A stretch of DNA of 64,000 nt, from positions 25,420,001-25,484,000 of the forward strand of contig CM060732.1 of the NCBI GenBank assembly GCA_030704615.1. Direction: 5' to 3'. The stretch is from Takakia lepidozioides (taxonomy: Eukaryota > Streptophyta > Takakiopsida > Takakiales > Takakiaceae). The notes beneath the pieces are model-generated. The model was not told the origin of the DNA and searched no databases. It saw only the letters and a program-made list of their open reading frames with translations. The stretch's first letter is position 1. Each line of letters begins with the position of its first letter. The translations under genes were made by a program, and so were the position numbers. Below are positions 21,991 through 34,689 of the stretch, in pieces.

Positions 21991-24900
21991 GAATCTGAAA
22001 TTTAATTTGGCTATTGCACACCATTTGACGGCTAGTTTTTGAGCAATCTTGGAAATGACTGAATGGATGTGCTAGGGACTTGGGATGTGCATTAGAGCTT
22101 GCATTCCAATCTTTGTGATCGATGCCACAAAAATGATACACCATTTATGTCCCCAATGTCATGGGACACATCTGTGTCTTGACTTACTTGCTGGCGTAGG
22201 TCTTAAGACCCATTGCAATCGGGCAATGTGACTCTTTCGTAGGCTAGTATTTTCGGTGACAACTCCTGCGTACTTGTTTTGTTCTTCAATTTGTGGCATG
22301 TGTGGAAGGGCTTGGCCATCCTATTTGTTGCGGTATGTATTGTTCGGCAAAGATGTGTGTGTGTAGTACGTGGGTTGGGTGAGTGGATTGTGGATTCATG
22401 TGCTATACTACAATGGGTTGCAGTTTGCAATTTCGCTTATTGGAGAGAGGGGTGGGTGTTTGAAGGGAGGGGAGGCTTTTGCAAGTGGTTGTTCATGGGT
22501 TGCATATGATGGGTGGACGGTTGGGGTGTATGGGGGTAATTTTCATCAACTTAGGAGGGCCGGGGTCGGTGTTTGAGGGTGCATATAATAGAGAACTTTC
22601 CATTTCGGAGGGGAGGGGAGGGGACTGTGTGCATTAAGGGCAAATGAGCCCCCAATAGTTATTGGCTATTATGTGTGACCAAGATTTTCCCCCATGTTCT
22701 GAAATATTCATGTGAGAATGCCCTCCAGACTCAGAATCTATGGCACCTTGGAGGGGACTTTTGACTCCACTTGGAGAATTGCATTTTGATTTTGGTATAA
22801 TCTGCCAAATGTACCGGTGGAATTTGTCAAAAATTTGTGAGCATGTGGATGTAGCATGTGGAGATGTGTTTGTATAGTTCATCCTTGTGGATGAAAGGGG
22901 GTTAGAAAGTTAGAGCATCATCTGTCAAGGTATGTACTCCGTTGGCGCGACTTTAGCTAGGCAGATTAAAGGTGAAGTATGCACATATTTGATAGATGTC
23001 CTTATGTGATAGCTAGTTAGTAGTCTTACATAGAAACAGTTGGAAGCACCCACGCGATCAAGGGATTGACTTAGGGTATGAGTCTTGTAGAAAAATTTCC
23101 CTATGGTGGGTGAGAGAAGAAGGACAATAAAAAAAAATACAATGCCAATCCAAATAGAGAGGGGCAACTAAACCGTGGATGATAGCAAAATGAATGGTTG
23201 GTTTGGACGGGTTCCAATAAGTGTACATATATAGAAGAGACTTTGGCAAATTATATAAATATTGATGTGACTTCAAATGTAAATTAATAAGCGGCTAGTC
23301 ACGTATGGCTCCTCTTTGTGAATAGTGAAATGAGTCTACTTTCATCCATAATAAGCTTTGAAAATTCATCCATTTATTCTTCAAATTATTCAGTAAGAGA
23401 GATGTTACTTGAGGGAAGTGTTACCTGGAGAAGGCACATGAGGAAGTAGTTTTCAGGAAAGGAGAGGAGGTCCTGGGAAAGCTACAAGAGGGGCTTAGCG
23501 ATTTAAGCCAATGAAGTTCTATTGGTCTTGAGTGTGATAGTGGTGGGCAGAGATAAAAATAGGGAAGCTATCTCTTGACTTGGAGTTGAATTGAAAGTTG
23601 ATATTCTGAGAGCATATTCTGAGAGCAATCGCCCGGACATAAGTTATATGAAGGAATGAGTGAAACATTATAAGAGGTACCTCCAATGCACTTCATTATC
23701 TAAATATAAAGCACTGCTCGAAAATTCCCTTTGCAAAGCCTCGTAGTCATGACAGGAAGTTTGACGGTCCAAGAGGGTTCAAACTTTCACTTACCCAACA
23801 GTCTTGGCCCCACTTTGGAGTCCGGGAAAGAGGACACCTAATTGCTACGCAACCAAGAGTTTAGTTTCCTGGATTTGAGAGTCATGCCATGGGGCGGAGC
23901 ATCCTCGAAAATCTAGGAACATTCGCCTGTCATAAAGTAAAGCTCAAAAATTTCCCCTTGCCCTTCCGAATTATGAGGAAGTCCCGGGCTTAAGGCTGTA
24001 ATCCGGAATCGCTTGGGGGCCAAGCAACGCAATACATCCGCAGGATATTCTGGCATAAGTCAGATTCTACTTATGAGCTTGAGCAACCTGGGACTCTCTG
24101 CTTGGGATGTAAAGTACATGATGTGAGGCACGAACACTCAAAGTTTGAACCTTTTTCACCAAATCCTTGAAGCTGACTTGCTGGTGTCACTTTGGTTGTG
24201 TTATTGGGCCCACATGACGCTGGAACCCAACCTTACTGTCAATAATTCTGGCCCCTCACACAAGGGTCCAGCAAGAAGGAACCTCTACACACTTTTACGT
24301 ATCACAAGAACTGTAATGCTCACACTTTTCATGCACTATTGTGCACAACATATTATAGTCCTGGCAAAAAGTTGTAGGGCCCCTTTGGCTCTAGAGACTA
24401 GGTATGCGTGCATTGGTTCCAACTCCTGCAATTCGGTTGTTGGAAGAGAAGGAAATTCTAGGTGGATGGAGGGAGTTCTTCGGGGTCCTAGGTAGAGTTT
24501 CGATCCTCAAAGGTTGGGATTCCTCAACGACCCACTATGTCGTCTTTGACGAGGTTGTCTTATTTGGTGGATCCCACTTCTCTCTAGTGGGGCCGGTTCT
24601 GACATGTAGCTGACGTGCAATAGGCATGCGGTGAACAATAAGCATGATCATCACCAACTGACAATGTACTCAAATATCTATTAAAAGCTTGGAAGACTGG
24701 TTCCCAACATCTTTAGTATGCTCTGCTTGCTTGATGAAACATCCTTGTCGGCATTCAAGTGGCATCATTCTAAATCTGAAGTTTCTCCAACGCAAAATGA
24801 AGTAATCACGTAGTTGCTCAGCTAATTCAGATCAAGACGGGTCAACTTCTACCACCCTGGACCTTTCTTTTGTTAAACTGCCTCCAGTTAATGTGTATCA

Positions 24901-25578
24901 AAGCTTCCCGCTCTTATGCTCGGCATGAATACTTATTCTAGTCGTTGATGTGTTGTATAAGTATCCATCCTAGGCCTTTGGCATTCAATTTCTACCCAAG
25001 AGATTTAGTGTCCTTTGTGAGTTTAAACTTTGATGTCATAATGTTACACGATAGTGCCACCCTTAAGGACTGCTACTTTTATCTCACTCCGGATAGAAGT
25101 ACAGTTATTTTAAACTACTTTTTACTACTTTTTACTACTTTTTAACTACTTTTTAACAGCTCTCAGACTTTATATTAGAACATAAAATTCAAGTGCAGTC
25201 CAGTTATTTACTCTTCCATTGACTCACATTGAATTTTGCAGGCTGGGACTAGGATCCCTTCGTTTTATACCCAAACTAATAACTAACGTATGACTGGAAA
25301 CTATTCAATAAACAAGTAAGCTAGCATCATGTGGGTTTCCAATGTGAGCAGAAATCTGGTGGCGAAGCTTGGCGGCTATGGCTGACAGGTTCGGGCAAGA
25401 ACACGGACGGGAGAGCGGCCCACCCAGGTTGCCAGCGGGGATGGGCAAACGTGGAGAGCTCGGGAGGAAGGAGATGGGGAAAAGCAGCTGCCAAGAGGTA
25501 TGGGGATAGGCCTGGGAGGTGATAGAGGCATGCCAGGATGGTGGGGACGGTGAGTGATTGGGTGAGCCTACACAGTAC
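21991..25578. other. Gene-free stretch upstream of the oxidase gene
   Basis: No domain-bearing frame was found on either strand. A short TTTTACTACTT tandem repeat lies at about 25110-25160. Confidence 0.45.
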
Positions 25579-25579
25579 T

Positions 25580-25588
25580 ATATATATA
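25580..25588 (+). promoter_or_regulatory. Candidate TATA box of the oxidase gene
   Basis: TATATATAA lies about 490 bp before the chosen ATG. The stretch between them is rich in CT/GA runs (a CTCTCTCTCTCT block near 25718-25729), common in plant 5' leaders. The distance implies a long leader or a 5' UTR intron. This is only a motif match. Confidence 0.35.
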
Positions 25589-26077
25589 AAACGCTGGAAC
25601 ACAAAGTAGGACGCATGACATTGACGACAGCTCTTCTGTGAGCGGTGCAGCTGAGAAAGTGTTGATCCCTTGGCCCTCCTTCTGCCCTCTGCGCTGCAGC
25701 CAATCCTGCCAGGGCTCTCTCTCTCTCTAGTTATCCCTTTCCTTTTCCCCGTGGACGTTAATACCATTCATACATGTCCTATATTGACTCAATTATCGTC
25801 TTCCTCCATAGACGCTCTAGATAGCACTGTCCGAAGTTTGGACACTAGAGAGTGAGAGTGCATCTTTGGCCACTGTAAGAAATCATCTGGATTTTCTGAT
25901 ATATCATTTAGAGTCTGAGAGAGGGAGAGAGCACCTGACTCACTTCTTTGGGTCGCGTTTGGCTGTGAGTTGAGGGCTGTGAGAGGGGGACTTAGACCAG
26001 TGATCCAGCAAAGTTTTATGTACACTGCCATATGCCGTCTTCGATTAGTTTGATTTAAGCGGTTATCAGTGAAAACA

Positions 26078-27661
26078 ATGGCGAAGCAAAGAGGACTGTG
26101 CGTGCTAATGTTGCTGAGTATCAGCTGGGCACTTCAGGTATCTGGAGACTCATGGCAGACCGTGGTTCAAAACTCAGGGGTGTCTGCCATGCACATGATG
26201 GTGACGCACACCAACAGAGTCATAATCTTCGATAGAACTGACTACGGCCCATCTCAAATCAAACTTGCCGGGGGAAAATGCCGAAATGACAACAAGGACA
26301 TGGCACTCAAAACTGATTGCTGGGCTCATTCCGTCGAAGTGGATCTTGCTACGAATGGAATTCGCCCTCTTGAAGTCCTGAGTGATACCTGGTGTTCTTC
26401 TGGTGCATTCGTGGCTGATGGATCACTGCTCCAGACAGGTGGTTGGAACGATGGAGCCAATGTGATGCGAACGCTCGGAACGGGCGCGTATGATGATTGG
26501 GTTGAACACCCTGGAGCGCTTTCTGCAGCTCGCTGGTACTCGTCTAATTTGATATTGCCTGATGGCCAAGTCATCGTTGTCGGAGGTCGGCGCCAATTCA
26601 ACTATGAGTTTGTACCTACTGGGGGCGGCCTGCATAACCTTCCCTTTCTGCAGCAAACTTCAGATGCCTCCGAGAACAACCTGTACCCCTTTCTACATCT
26701 CTCATCGGATGGAAACATTTTCGTCTTTGCCAACAAAGATTCCATTTTGCTCAACTACCGGACTGGCGCGGTGGTGAAAACCTTTCCAGCTTTGGCGGGA
26801 GGTCCTCGGAACTACCCATCATCGGGGTCCTCAGTCATACTTCCGCTGTATGCTGCCGACAACTTTCAGACAGTGGAAGTTATGATATGTGGTGGGTCAA
26901 GTGATGGGGCTTTCACGGACGGGCACAATGGCAATTTCTTGGGTGCGTTGCAGACGTGTGGGCGCATGGTGATCACCTCCGCTAACCCGCAATGGACCAT
27001 CGAAGAGATGCCCAGTGCACGAGTTATGGGGGATATGGTTCTTTTGCCCACAGGTGAGGTTCTCATCATCAATGGAGCGCAGGAAGGGACGGCAGGCTGG
27101 GGGTTGTCTCGCTCCCCGAATCTTGGACCTGTGCTCTACAACCCTGGATCCGGCCGCTTTACAACAATGACATCTTCCGGCATCCCCAGGCTATACCATT
27201 CCACTGCAATCCTCTTGCCAGAAGGAAGAATTCTGGTGGGTGGTAGCAACCCCAATGTGGGATACGCATTCTCAGGTGTTCTCTACCCAACAGAGCTCCG
27301 CCTTGAAAAGTATAGTCCTTATTATTTGGCTGCCGGCTACAATTTCGAACGGCCCGACATCACATACATCTCCAATTTGGTGGTTGCGCACGGAACCACT
27401 TTCACTGTGACCTTCAGTCTTAACTCTGCTCCCAAAAATGTCGCATTCAATCTGTATGCACCGCCCTTCACCACACACACCTTCTCCATGAACCAACGCC
27501 TGCTCTTTCTTGCAGCAGGGGCAACCACAGCCGTGGGTGCCCGCTACGTCGCTACTGTAACTGCCCCTCCTACGACAACTGTCGCCCCATCAGGATACTA
27601 CATGTTCGCAGTCGTGAACAACGGTATTCCAAGCCCTGCCGCCTGGATAAAGCTAGCTTGA
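26078..27661 (+). CDS. GLOX-like: Glyoxal oxidase-like copper radical oxidase, secreted, intronless
   Basis: Copper radical oxidases of this family oxidise small aldehydes or alcohols to produce hydrogen peroxide, usually outside the cell. The start is the ATG at 26078 in AACAATGGCG context; the open frame extends three codons upstream only through GTG. The 527-residue product has a signal peptide (about residues 1-23, leucine-rich core), an N-terminal glyoxal-oxidase propeller region (about 25-400; LKTDCWAHSVEVD, GGRRQFNYEF) and a C-terminal immunoglobulin-like domain (about 425-527). The expected copper and radical residues are present: Cys in DTWCSSG (about 106), Tyr in ARWYSSN (about 154), Tyr-His in RLYHST (about 373-374) and His in TTHTFSMNQR (about 467). 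Length and layout are those of plant GLOX proteins. No stop or frameshift was seen. The exact substrate cannot be read from sequence. Confidence 0.93.
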   Translation: MAKQRGLCVLMLLSISWALQVSGDSWQTVVQNSGVSAMHMMVTHTNRVIIFDRTDYGPSQIKLAGGKCRNDNKDMALKTDCWAHSVEVDLATNGIRPLEVLSDTWCSSGAFVADGSLLQTGGWNDGANVMRTLGTGAYDDWVEHPGALSAARWYSSNLILPDGQVIVVGGRRQFNYEFVPTGGGLHNLPFLQQTSDASENNLYPFLHLSSDGNIFVFANKDSILLNYRTGAVVKTFPALAGGPRNYPSSGSSVILPLYAADNFQTVEVMICGGSSDGAFTDGHNGNFLGALQTCGRMVITSANPQWTIEEMPSARVMGDMVLLPTGEVLIINGAQEGTAGWGLSRSPNLGPVLYNPGSGRFTTMTSSGIPRLYHSTAILLPEGRILVGGSNPNVGYAFSGVLYPTELRLEKYSPYYLAAGYNFERPDITYISNLVVAHGTTFTVTFSLNSAPKNVAFNLYAPPFTTHTFSMNQRLLFLAAGATTAVGARYVATVTAPPTTTVAPSGYYMFAVVNNGIPSPAAWIKLA

Positions 27662-28097
27662 CGAACTGGAATAATTACGAACATGTACAGTGAGTTGCGC
27701 GTATGATTGTGGACTTGCAATAACTGGGTTGTGTCAAGAAGGACAGTGTGATGCTCCCACTACTTGCACCAGGTACAGAGTTCTTAAGCTTGCTCGCTTC
27801 TCCAGCCGGCTTTTAGACATGTATATTGGGTCCGATATTCAGATATCTGAGGCAGAAAATATAGATCCCAGGTGAGAAGTCAGATTAGCAATGTCAGCGT
27901 ATGTAGTCTTTCCAAGTTTTATACGATCCTTTCGATCTGGTAATCTCATACGTACATGTACTTTAGAAGGGCAATCGCACATTTGCGAACCTGTGCATAC
28001 AATCAATAACATCACGTCTAAAGTGCAATCTGGACGGCTTTCCAAGATCACAGATATCCTGCTTGGTTTGATGGGGTTATGTAATTCGTGCTACAGT

Positions 28098-28103
28098 AAT
28101 AAA
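28098..28103 (+). terminator. Candidate polyadenylation signal
   Basis: AATAAA lies about 440 bp after the oxidase stop codon. It would give a moderately long 3' UTR. Transcript data are needed to confirm it. Confidence 0.35.
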
Positions 28104-30141
28104 TGAATATATCACCTGCAGGCTCACTTTCGAGCATTTCTCTCTCGGCCGATATTATAGGATTGAAGAGCTTTCTGGTCCCCTTCTCCCTTGCAGTTGG
28201 GTCTTTCAGCATTTGAACAACATGATGCAAGGTTTGTTTTTGGTCGTGTTTCCATCAAATCCATGTCTCCGGAAACTCTTCAGACTGCATTGCAGCTCGA
28301 GGTTGAGCGTTTCTTCCAAGGCAATTGAGCCAGGTTTTCTGAAAATCTGAAATGAACCTCATTTCCAAATTAAATTTGAAGCCCAGATTTCACAAGCTGA
28401 CCAGTTGCCTTCCTTTCGAAATCCTCCAGATGTCGCTAAAGAGTTGGTACATTGTTACAGACTAAACTGCTGGGAGACTTGTGGGACTCGGCTCGAATTC
28501 TGATTCGCAAGTTTAGAATTGAGCACTAGAAAACAGATTCAACGTTGCGTGTGGGTTCTTCCGTAGGTTGAACTTCCTTTTCAAACAGAGGGCCTAACTG
28601 TATGGTCTAACTGCTAATGACAGCTCCCGCAGATCTATGAATGGATGTCTAAGCTTCATGTCAAAGTTGCGGGCTCACTTAGGACTGACCCTGAGACATT
28701 TTCTGGAAGGGATTTCTAGTTTAATGGACACGGAGTCATGCTGAGCCACATCAGACTGAAGTTTCCAACTCTTGCGCGATGCGAACGCGACCGATACTTA
28801 TTTCCCAAAGGTCTTCCCTTTTTCAGGCCTGAGGTCTAACCTGACCATTTCTGTTCACAACTGCCAAGGATCGAATCCGGTTTCATAACTCACATGCACA
28901 AAATCATTTTAAAAATTTCCAAATATCGACAGTACATATTTAACGGCTACTGACGCTCCGAGGCTCTTCCCCCCCAGGAAACAGATCGATTTAGAAAACC
29001 GCAGCTACATATGTTCCAGCTTAGGCCATCAGTGTAGGAACTTTGTTCCCGGCCTTCAAAGTATTATAGCCTCTGCATGGGCCCCACTGGACAAAGAACG
29101 ACGAGTAGGCACCCCTGCAGGAACAGTACACATCCGCAGACCACACGCGTCCTGCAGAAACAGTACACAGACGAGGAAGTCAGACCTGAGGTACGCGTTG
29201 GATGCTGTAGAGCAAGTCTGCATGTGAGCTTGCTACATGAATGCAATAATCAATGTTCGTGCTGAGAGTGTGCAGACTGAGCCTGCTTGGGATTCTCAAC
29301 ATCTTGTCCCCGACCAAGTCAAGGCTGCTTTTTTATATGTCTTCCACTGCTGCTCTTTTTGCTTTCTTATTTTACTGCACGAGTCTGCAGTGTGCACCCA
29401 TAGAAAACGTGACACCCTCATAAATCCAAGACAGCAGAGGATCTGGGACAATGTTAGTACTGCTAATGGCTGTGTTTCGGTTCTTTATCTAGTTATCCAG
29501 TTGCAATTTAGAGAGGGGGTGCGAGTCTCGAGAGTATCCCGACCAGATTTTGAAGCTGCAGTGGAGTTCATGTTACGTAGCTCGTGTTCTTAATTAGGCG
29601 CCCAAGACTTGTGGCCCCAAATTGAGAATATTCCCTCATCTATTACTTCTTCTAGGTTCTTTCTAAATAAGTATCCATATCATTCATCAATGATGGATCT
29701 ACTACCTACACTGGATTCCGCTGGAACTCTAAATGCTACTAATGGATCTTCTAGGATCTTCTTCCTACAAAAATGCACAGGCAATAAATTCATGAAGACC
29801 TATAGGCAGCTTGTGAATTTGCATAACAGATGTATTTTGTTTTTTGGTAAAATACTGCATTTATTCCAAAATTATGGGGAAAAAAATAAAACCCCCTTTT
29901 TGCACCATGAGGGCTACGCACTGTAGTCAGTGAGTGATCAAATACCTGCCGCTAAAGTGCAGCAGTGCGCTCAGAGAGAGAGGACCTCTCGAAACAACCT
30001 AGCCCTGTCCGAGAGACTTCCAAAAAATGTCTAAGCCTGCAGCTGAGATTACCGAGGAGCTAATCTACAGCTATGCTTTAACGGAAATTTAGCCTGGAAG
30101 TAGTGGCGGGGTACTTGACGTGTTTCCAGTTCACGTCTCCC
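28104..30141. other. Gene-free stretch; may include the LINE A 3' end
   Basis: No convincing coding region was found. The LINE A 3' untranslated region may extend into the right part, but I found no clear poly(A) (T-run on this strand) or target duplication that would fix its end. Confidence 0.4.
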
Positions 30142-33100
30142 TCAAATTCCGGCGAGTCCGTGGAGTGGAGCTATGAGGTCTCTCCAATGCTGAGGGGGGA
30201 GAGCGTTCCAAACACAGTGATCCTGCTCGTCGCTTTGACAAATGATGCCATGGCAGGCCCACGTCACTCTGAATGTGGCATGGATTGCTGGCGCCTGCAT
30301 GGGGTCCTGTGACAATCTGCAACACATTTTGCCCAAGCTTTTTTCAACTCCGTTAAAAGGTCTTTGTACACCATCACCAACAAAGCGGAGGTACTGATTA
30401 TCTCCTTGCTAAAGGTCTTTTTACATCTAGCACGCCATAAGTGTCATAACGTAGATGCGCGAAGTGTCTCAAAGACCGGACATGGAAAGGATCGGGCCTT
30501 GGCTGTTTTGTTGTAATTAAGTAACAGGTCCAGAGGGCCAATGGCCGAGAGGCTCCAATGTCTGTAGAAGACCTTGATCAAGGGCCAGATTTTGGCTGGA
30601 GCTGTACAGGCAAGAAGGCAGTGCTCATGAGTTTCAATGATTCCCGAGGAGCAGCATCCACACAGTAAAGCCTACAACCATTCTCCCACTTTTAGGGCTC
30701 TGTTTGCTACTTGCCATAAAAACGCCGAGATCTTGGCAGGCCTAATTTTTAGCCAGATAGAAGACCAGATTGCTGACCAGTTCTCATTCAAGAATCCAAA
30801 ATGACTCCATTTGCTATTCCACTTTGTGGAGAGGGATGGCTGGATGTTAAGAGCCCTATATGCCTTCTTGGGGGGTGTAGGTAAGAAGGGGTGTTGCAGT
30901 GCGGCCAAAGACCCATTCCCATTCTTTGGGGTCCAGCTGGAGGTCCGCCAGAGGTCTTCCCAGGATCCACACAAATGTGGAGGCATTAACCCAGAACAGG
31001 TACGGTAAGAGGTGGTTGGGGATCAAACTCTTTCAACTTAGATGACCAATTGCATATTCTCACCGGGGTATGATTGAAACGAGGGAAGAGGGTTTGGGAT
31101 TGAAAAACCAAGATCAAAACTAGAGTTTCAGGGTTGATATGGAAAGTGAACCCTGAGAAGTGGGTGTTTGTGGCATAAATCACCAATAGGATGGTGAGTC
31201 TGACGTCGCTTATGACTCCCAATGTCCAGAAGTTCGTGGAGGGGGTCATAGGTCCCGCCTGCAGAGACACGGTCCAGGTTTGAGGTATAGAATTTATGAC
31301 CGTCTGAAGCCCCGCCTTGGCTCTGATTGACCCCAGTATAGGGCTGATTGTGTCAATATGCAGGAAGCTTGCAGGCGACCACATGTGTTTTAGTTGACTG
31401 ATGCCCCTGTTGTCCCAGGCAGACCACTTTTTTGCCAGCGATTTTTCAGTTGGTGTGGGCGCGTTGGTGTTCAAAAATAGGTGCTAGCGGAGGGTTTCCT
31501 CGTAAGATTCTGGATTTTTTTTGCGGAGAAATGGTCTCAGTGCAACCCAAGCTTTCCAGACATAGGGACGATCCCACCATTTTGTGCTTGAATCCCTGTG
31601 TGATCCAGCGAATGGAGGGGTGCCATTTAGAGGTCTTAAGGGGGCTCGCCATCATCAGATTTTCTACCACCAAAAACTTCCACCAGCCTCCTTCTGGGCC
31701 TAAGAATCTTGGCAACCACTTCCCGAGGAGGGCTGTGATTTGGGTCTCCGGGTCCAGAACCCCCAGTCCTCCCAGTTTTTTTGGCTGGCAGATCTGTCTC
31801 CAGGAGACCTGTGGCCTGACCTTTTGGCCTGCTTTGTTAGCTCCCCATACAAAATTTCGCAATAAAGCATTGTATTCACAGATTTGCCTTTTGGAAGGGC
31901 GCCAGGATGCTGCATAGAACCATAGGCCAGCTGAGAGAATCTGGTTGGCCACAAGTGCCCGGCCTGTGATTGAGAGGAACTTAGAGCCCCAAAAAGTGAG
32001 GTTTACTTTGATCTTGGATAGAATGGGTGCAAATCGTTGCTCATCAGTGATATCAAGCCCATAGGTGTACCCTAGCAACGTTGCCGTTTGACCAGGTTGC
32101 AGCCATGAGAGGCCCAAGGCCTGGCCCCAAGAGGACACACGCCCCAGAAGGGATTTGGATGTGTCTCCAGCGAGGATGGCACAAGTTTTGTTCCAGTTGA
32201 CCTTGAAACCAGAGGCTTCATAGAAGGCCTCCAAAGTTGCTGCAGTTCTGTCCAGGTTGGTTTGGCTTGCTTGAAGCATAAGGAAAGTGTCATCTACATA
32301 TATGGATTCCCTGATGTAGGCAGGCTGGTTTGTTATGTAGTTAGTGATTCTAAGACCCAGAATCTGCCTGTCTGCTTGTAGCATGTATCCAAGCGTGTCG
32401 GCGGCAATAATGAAGAGGAAAGGTGCCAGCGGCCAACCTTAACGGATAGATCGATACAGGTTGAATGGCTTTGATACTGAACCATTGATGATTACCCTGC
32501 TGGTTGACCCATTCAGCAAAATGCGCACCCATTGACAAAAGGAGGGAGGCAAACCAATCTTGGCCAGGGTGCCCATCAGGAAATGCCATTCTACTCTGTC
32601 AAACGCTTTCTCGAAGTCTAGAAGGATTAGGGCAATAGCCTGCTGGGTTTGAAGGGCGTACTGGGGAAGCTCTTGTGCAAGAAGAAGGTTATCCATGATG
32701 TATCTCCCCTTAATAAAGCCCGATTGGCTAGGTCTAATGATTGAAGGAAGAAGAGGCTGAAGACGTAGAGCCAAGCTTTTGGCTATAATCTTATATGCAA
32801 CATTGAGGAGAGTTATGGTGTAGTGAGAAAAGAGGGCCCCCATAGAAACCCAGACATTCAATATTAGCATTCAGAGTTGCCCACCAAGATTCCTTTCCCC
32901 TCCATGCCTACAAACAATATAGCGTGTAAGAAGGGAAAGATGTTTTATAAGCGACCTTGGGAGTTTAGACATACTGTCTTCATAAAGCCGATTCTATCCT
33001 ACATTGGCCCTTAGATCTCTCTCAGACGCAGATCATCCTCTGCTATTCTAATCGAGCACTCCAGGCATAAAAGCCCGCTGCAGTTTCTGGATCTGCCATC

Positions 33101-34689
33101 ATTCCCATATCACAAACGCTGCTCACGAGATTGCATGGACTCCCTACATGACAAATATTATGCATAAAGACTCATTGCTGCTCCACAGATTTTACAAGCC
33201 GTATCAAAGACGTTGCTTGATTCGCAGCAGAAGCTCTTAATCACAAACCACTTTTTGAAGCACATGTCTCCACGAGCTATGCTGTTATGAAAGTAGGGCA
33301 GATGAAGGATATTAACTATATCATCAGAGCTGCACCAAAATCATTCAGTGCTACATTAACACAATGTCACAATATGTAGGAAAATTTGCAACACATGAGA
33401 GGCCATATCTTCCCACTACAATGGGCCTGTAGTTGCTTAAGTCCGTCCTGTCTCCCTTTTTGAAAATCAGGGAGATGACTCACTGTGACATGTTTCCCGG
33501 CATTTGGTTCGCATGGAAAATGTGGTTGGCCATGGCCCAAAAATCGAGCGAGATGTCAGGCCAAAACTTTTTGTAAAATTCCACTGGGACTCCATCCATC
33601 CCTGGACATTTCCATCTTTCAGCTTGGATAGGGCCAGTTCAAGCGCCTCTTCCGAGAGAGGCCCTTCCAGTGCCTCGGCCACAGCCGGGGCAATGAGAAG
33701 TGGGGAGTGAGCCAGGCAAGCATTGAGTGTGGCTATTGCTACAGGCCTGTCACTCTGAAAGAGAGTCTGAAGTGGCTGGCAGCGAATGTAGCCATGGGTT
33801 TGGGGTCTGTGAATGACTGGCCCGGGGCCCTATTAGCTAGTTCAGATATTGTCTGCCCTGCCTTTCTCAACCTAGTTTTTGCAAAGAAGTACTTGGACAT
33901 TTTTTCGCCCTTGGATGACCAGTTTACACCTGCTGACAGCTTAAGCTTTTGCTCTTACAGGTCTTGGAAGAATTGCAGATTTTGTTTTGCTTCCAGGTAG
34001 GTATCGAAAGTTTCTTGATCACAGCGGGGAGATTCCATTCTTCCTTGACAGACTGAGAGGCACTTGATGAGTGCCCTTACCCTCCTTTTTCTAGTGGCTA
34101 CAATATCTCTACTCATCTGTTGACTAGCTACCCCCACTGCTTTGAGCTTGGCCATGAACTTGTCTGATGGGTTTTGGGAGACAGTCCCAGCATGAGACCA
34201 AGCTGTCCGCAGGCCTTGTGTGAACTCTGGGATCTGTAGCAGAGAGGCATTCATTTTGTAAAGACCCTTGCCCCTTGGGCGAGTGTTTGGAATCTCCAAT
34301 GAAGCCTCGATGACGGCGTGATCAAAGCCAGGGTGGATGGGCTGTTGGGGCAACCTCCGGGACAATTGGATACAGTCCAAGGAGGCGTAAAATCTGTCCA
34401 ATCTAGCCATCTGGAGATCCATGAGAGCTCTGTTGTTTGACCAAATGAAGACTGGGCCAGAGGGGGGCATAGGCCCCCGGTTTGCCACTTCTATTTCCAC
34501 CAGATTGTGATTGAGGGTCCTCAGTGCTAGTGTTGTATCTCTACCACGTCTGGGTTAAACTGGCCAAGACCCCGCCTGTCTGTAGAAGACTCAACCATAC
34601 TGAAGTCCACTGCCAACACTCAGAAATCTATGTCCTGATCCAGATCCATATTGGTATTTATGGATTCCCAGAGCTGTGCCCTCTCTGCT
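30142..34689 (-). mobile_element. LINE A, 3' part: ORF2 endonuclease, reverse transcriptase, zinc region (broken)
   Basis: Minus strand, right to left: C-terminal part of the APE-type endonuclease (ERAQLWESI near 34680, VESSTDRRGLG, RLDRFYASLDC, and the GFDHAVI catalytic stretch); the linker; RT fingers (LIFKKGDRTDLSNYRPI at about 33420); a 602-bp insertion; RT continuing with LLNVAYKIIAKSL, FIKGRYIMDNLLLAQE and LDFEKAFDRV; a stop where SIRQG is expected (about 32440); and YVDD near 32300. Next come a long C-terminal region and a zf-RVT-like segment (WSSIWLKIRPAKISAFLWQ; CGCCSSGIIETHEHC) down to about 30142. Several frameshifts and stops show it is dead. It stops abruptly at 34689 against a CACTA terminus, and the missing 5' part is at 44418-46803. 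Confidence 0.88.
32819..33420. mobile_element. 602-bp non-autonomous TIR element inside the LINE A RT domain
   Basis: It interrupts the RT between the NYRPI and TLLNVAYK codons, which are contiguous in LINE B at about 63775-63795. The ends are TGTAGTG...CACTACA with an imperfect inverted repeat of about 27 bp, and ATGG flanks both sides (32815-32818 and 33421-33424). No ORF or transposase motif lies inside. The ends resemble a CACTA terminus only when read backwards, so I do not assign a superfamily. Confidence 0.7.

Noticed and set aside
21132-22042. Long open frames (about 200-274 codons) on both strands taken as repetitive proteins
   Set aside because: They are open in four frames because the 96-bp unit is divisible by three and lacks stops; no frame shows codon preference or a non-repeat domain.
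25327-25767. 146-codon minus-strand frame upstream of the oxidase
   Set aside because: No domain, it overlaps the probable promoter and CT-rich leader of the oxidase, and its composition is low-complexity.
26069-26077. Three extra N-terminal codons of the oxidase beginning at GTG
   Set aside because: A plant nuclear gene would start at ATG 26078, which has good context and leads straight into the signal peptide.
32819-33420. Calling the 602-bp insert a CACTA element
   Set aside because: CACTA termini read CACTA inward from the 5' end and duplicate 3 bp; here the outer ends read TGTAGTG...CACTACA and the duplication appears to be 4 bp.
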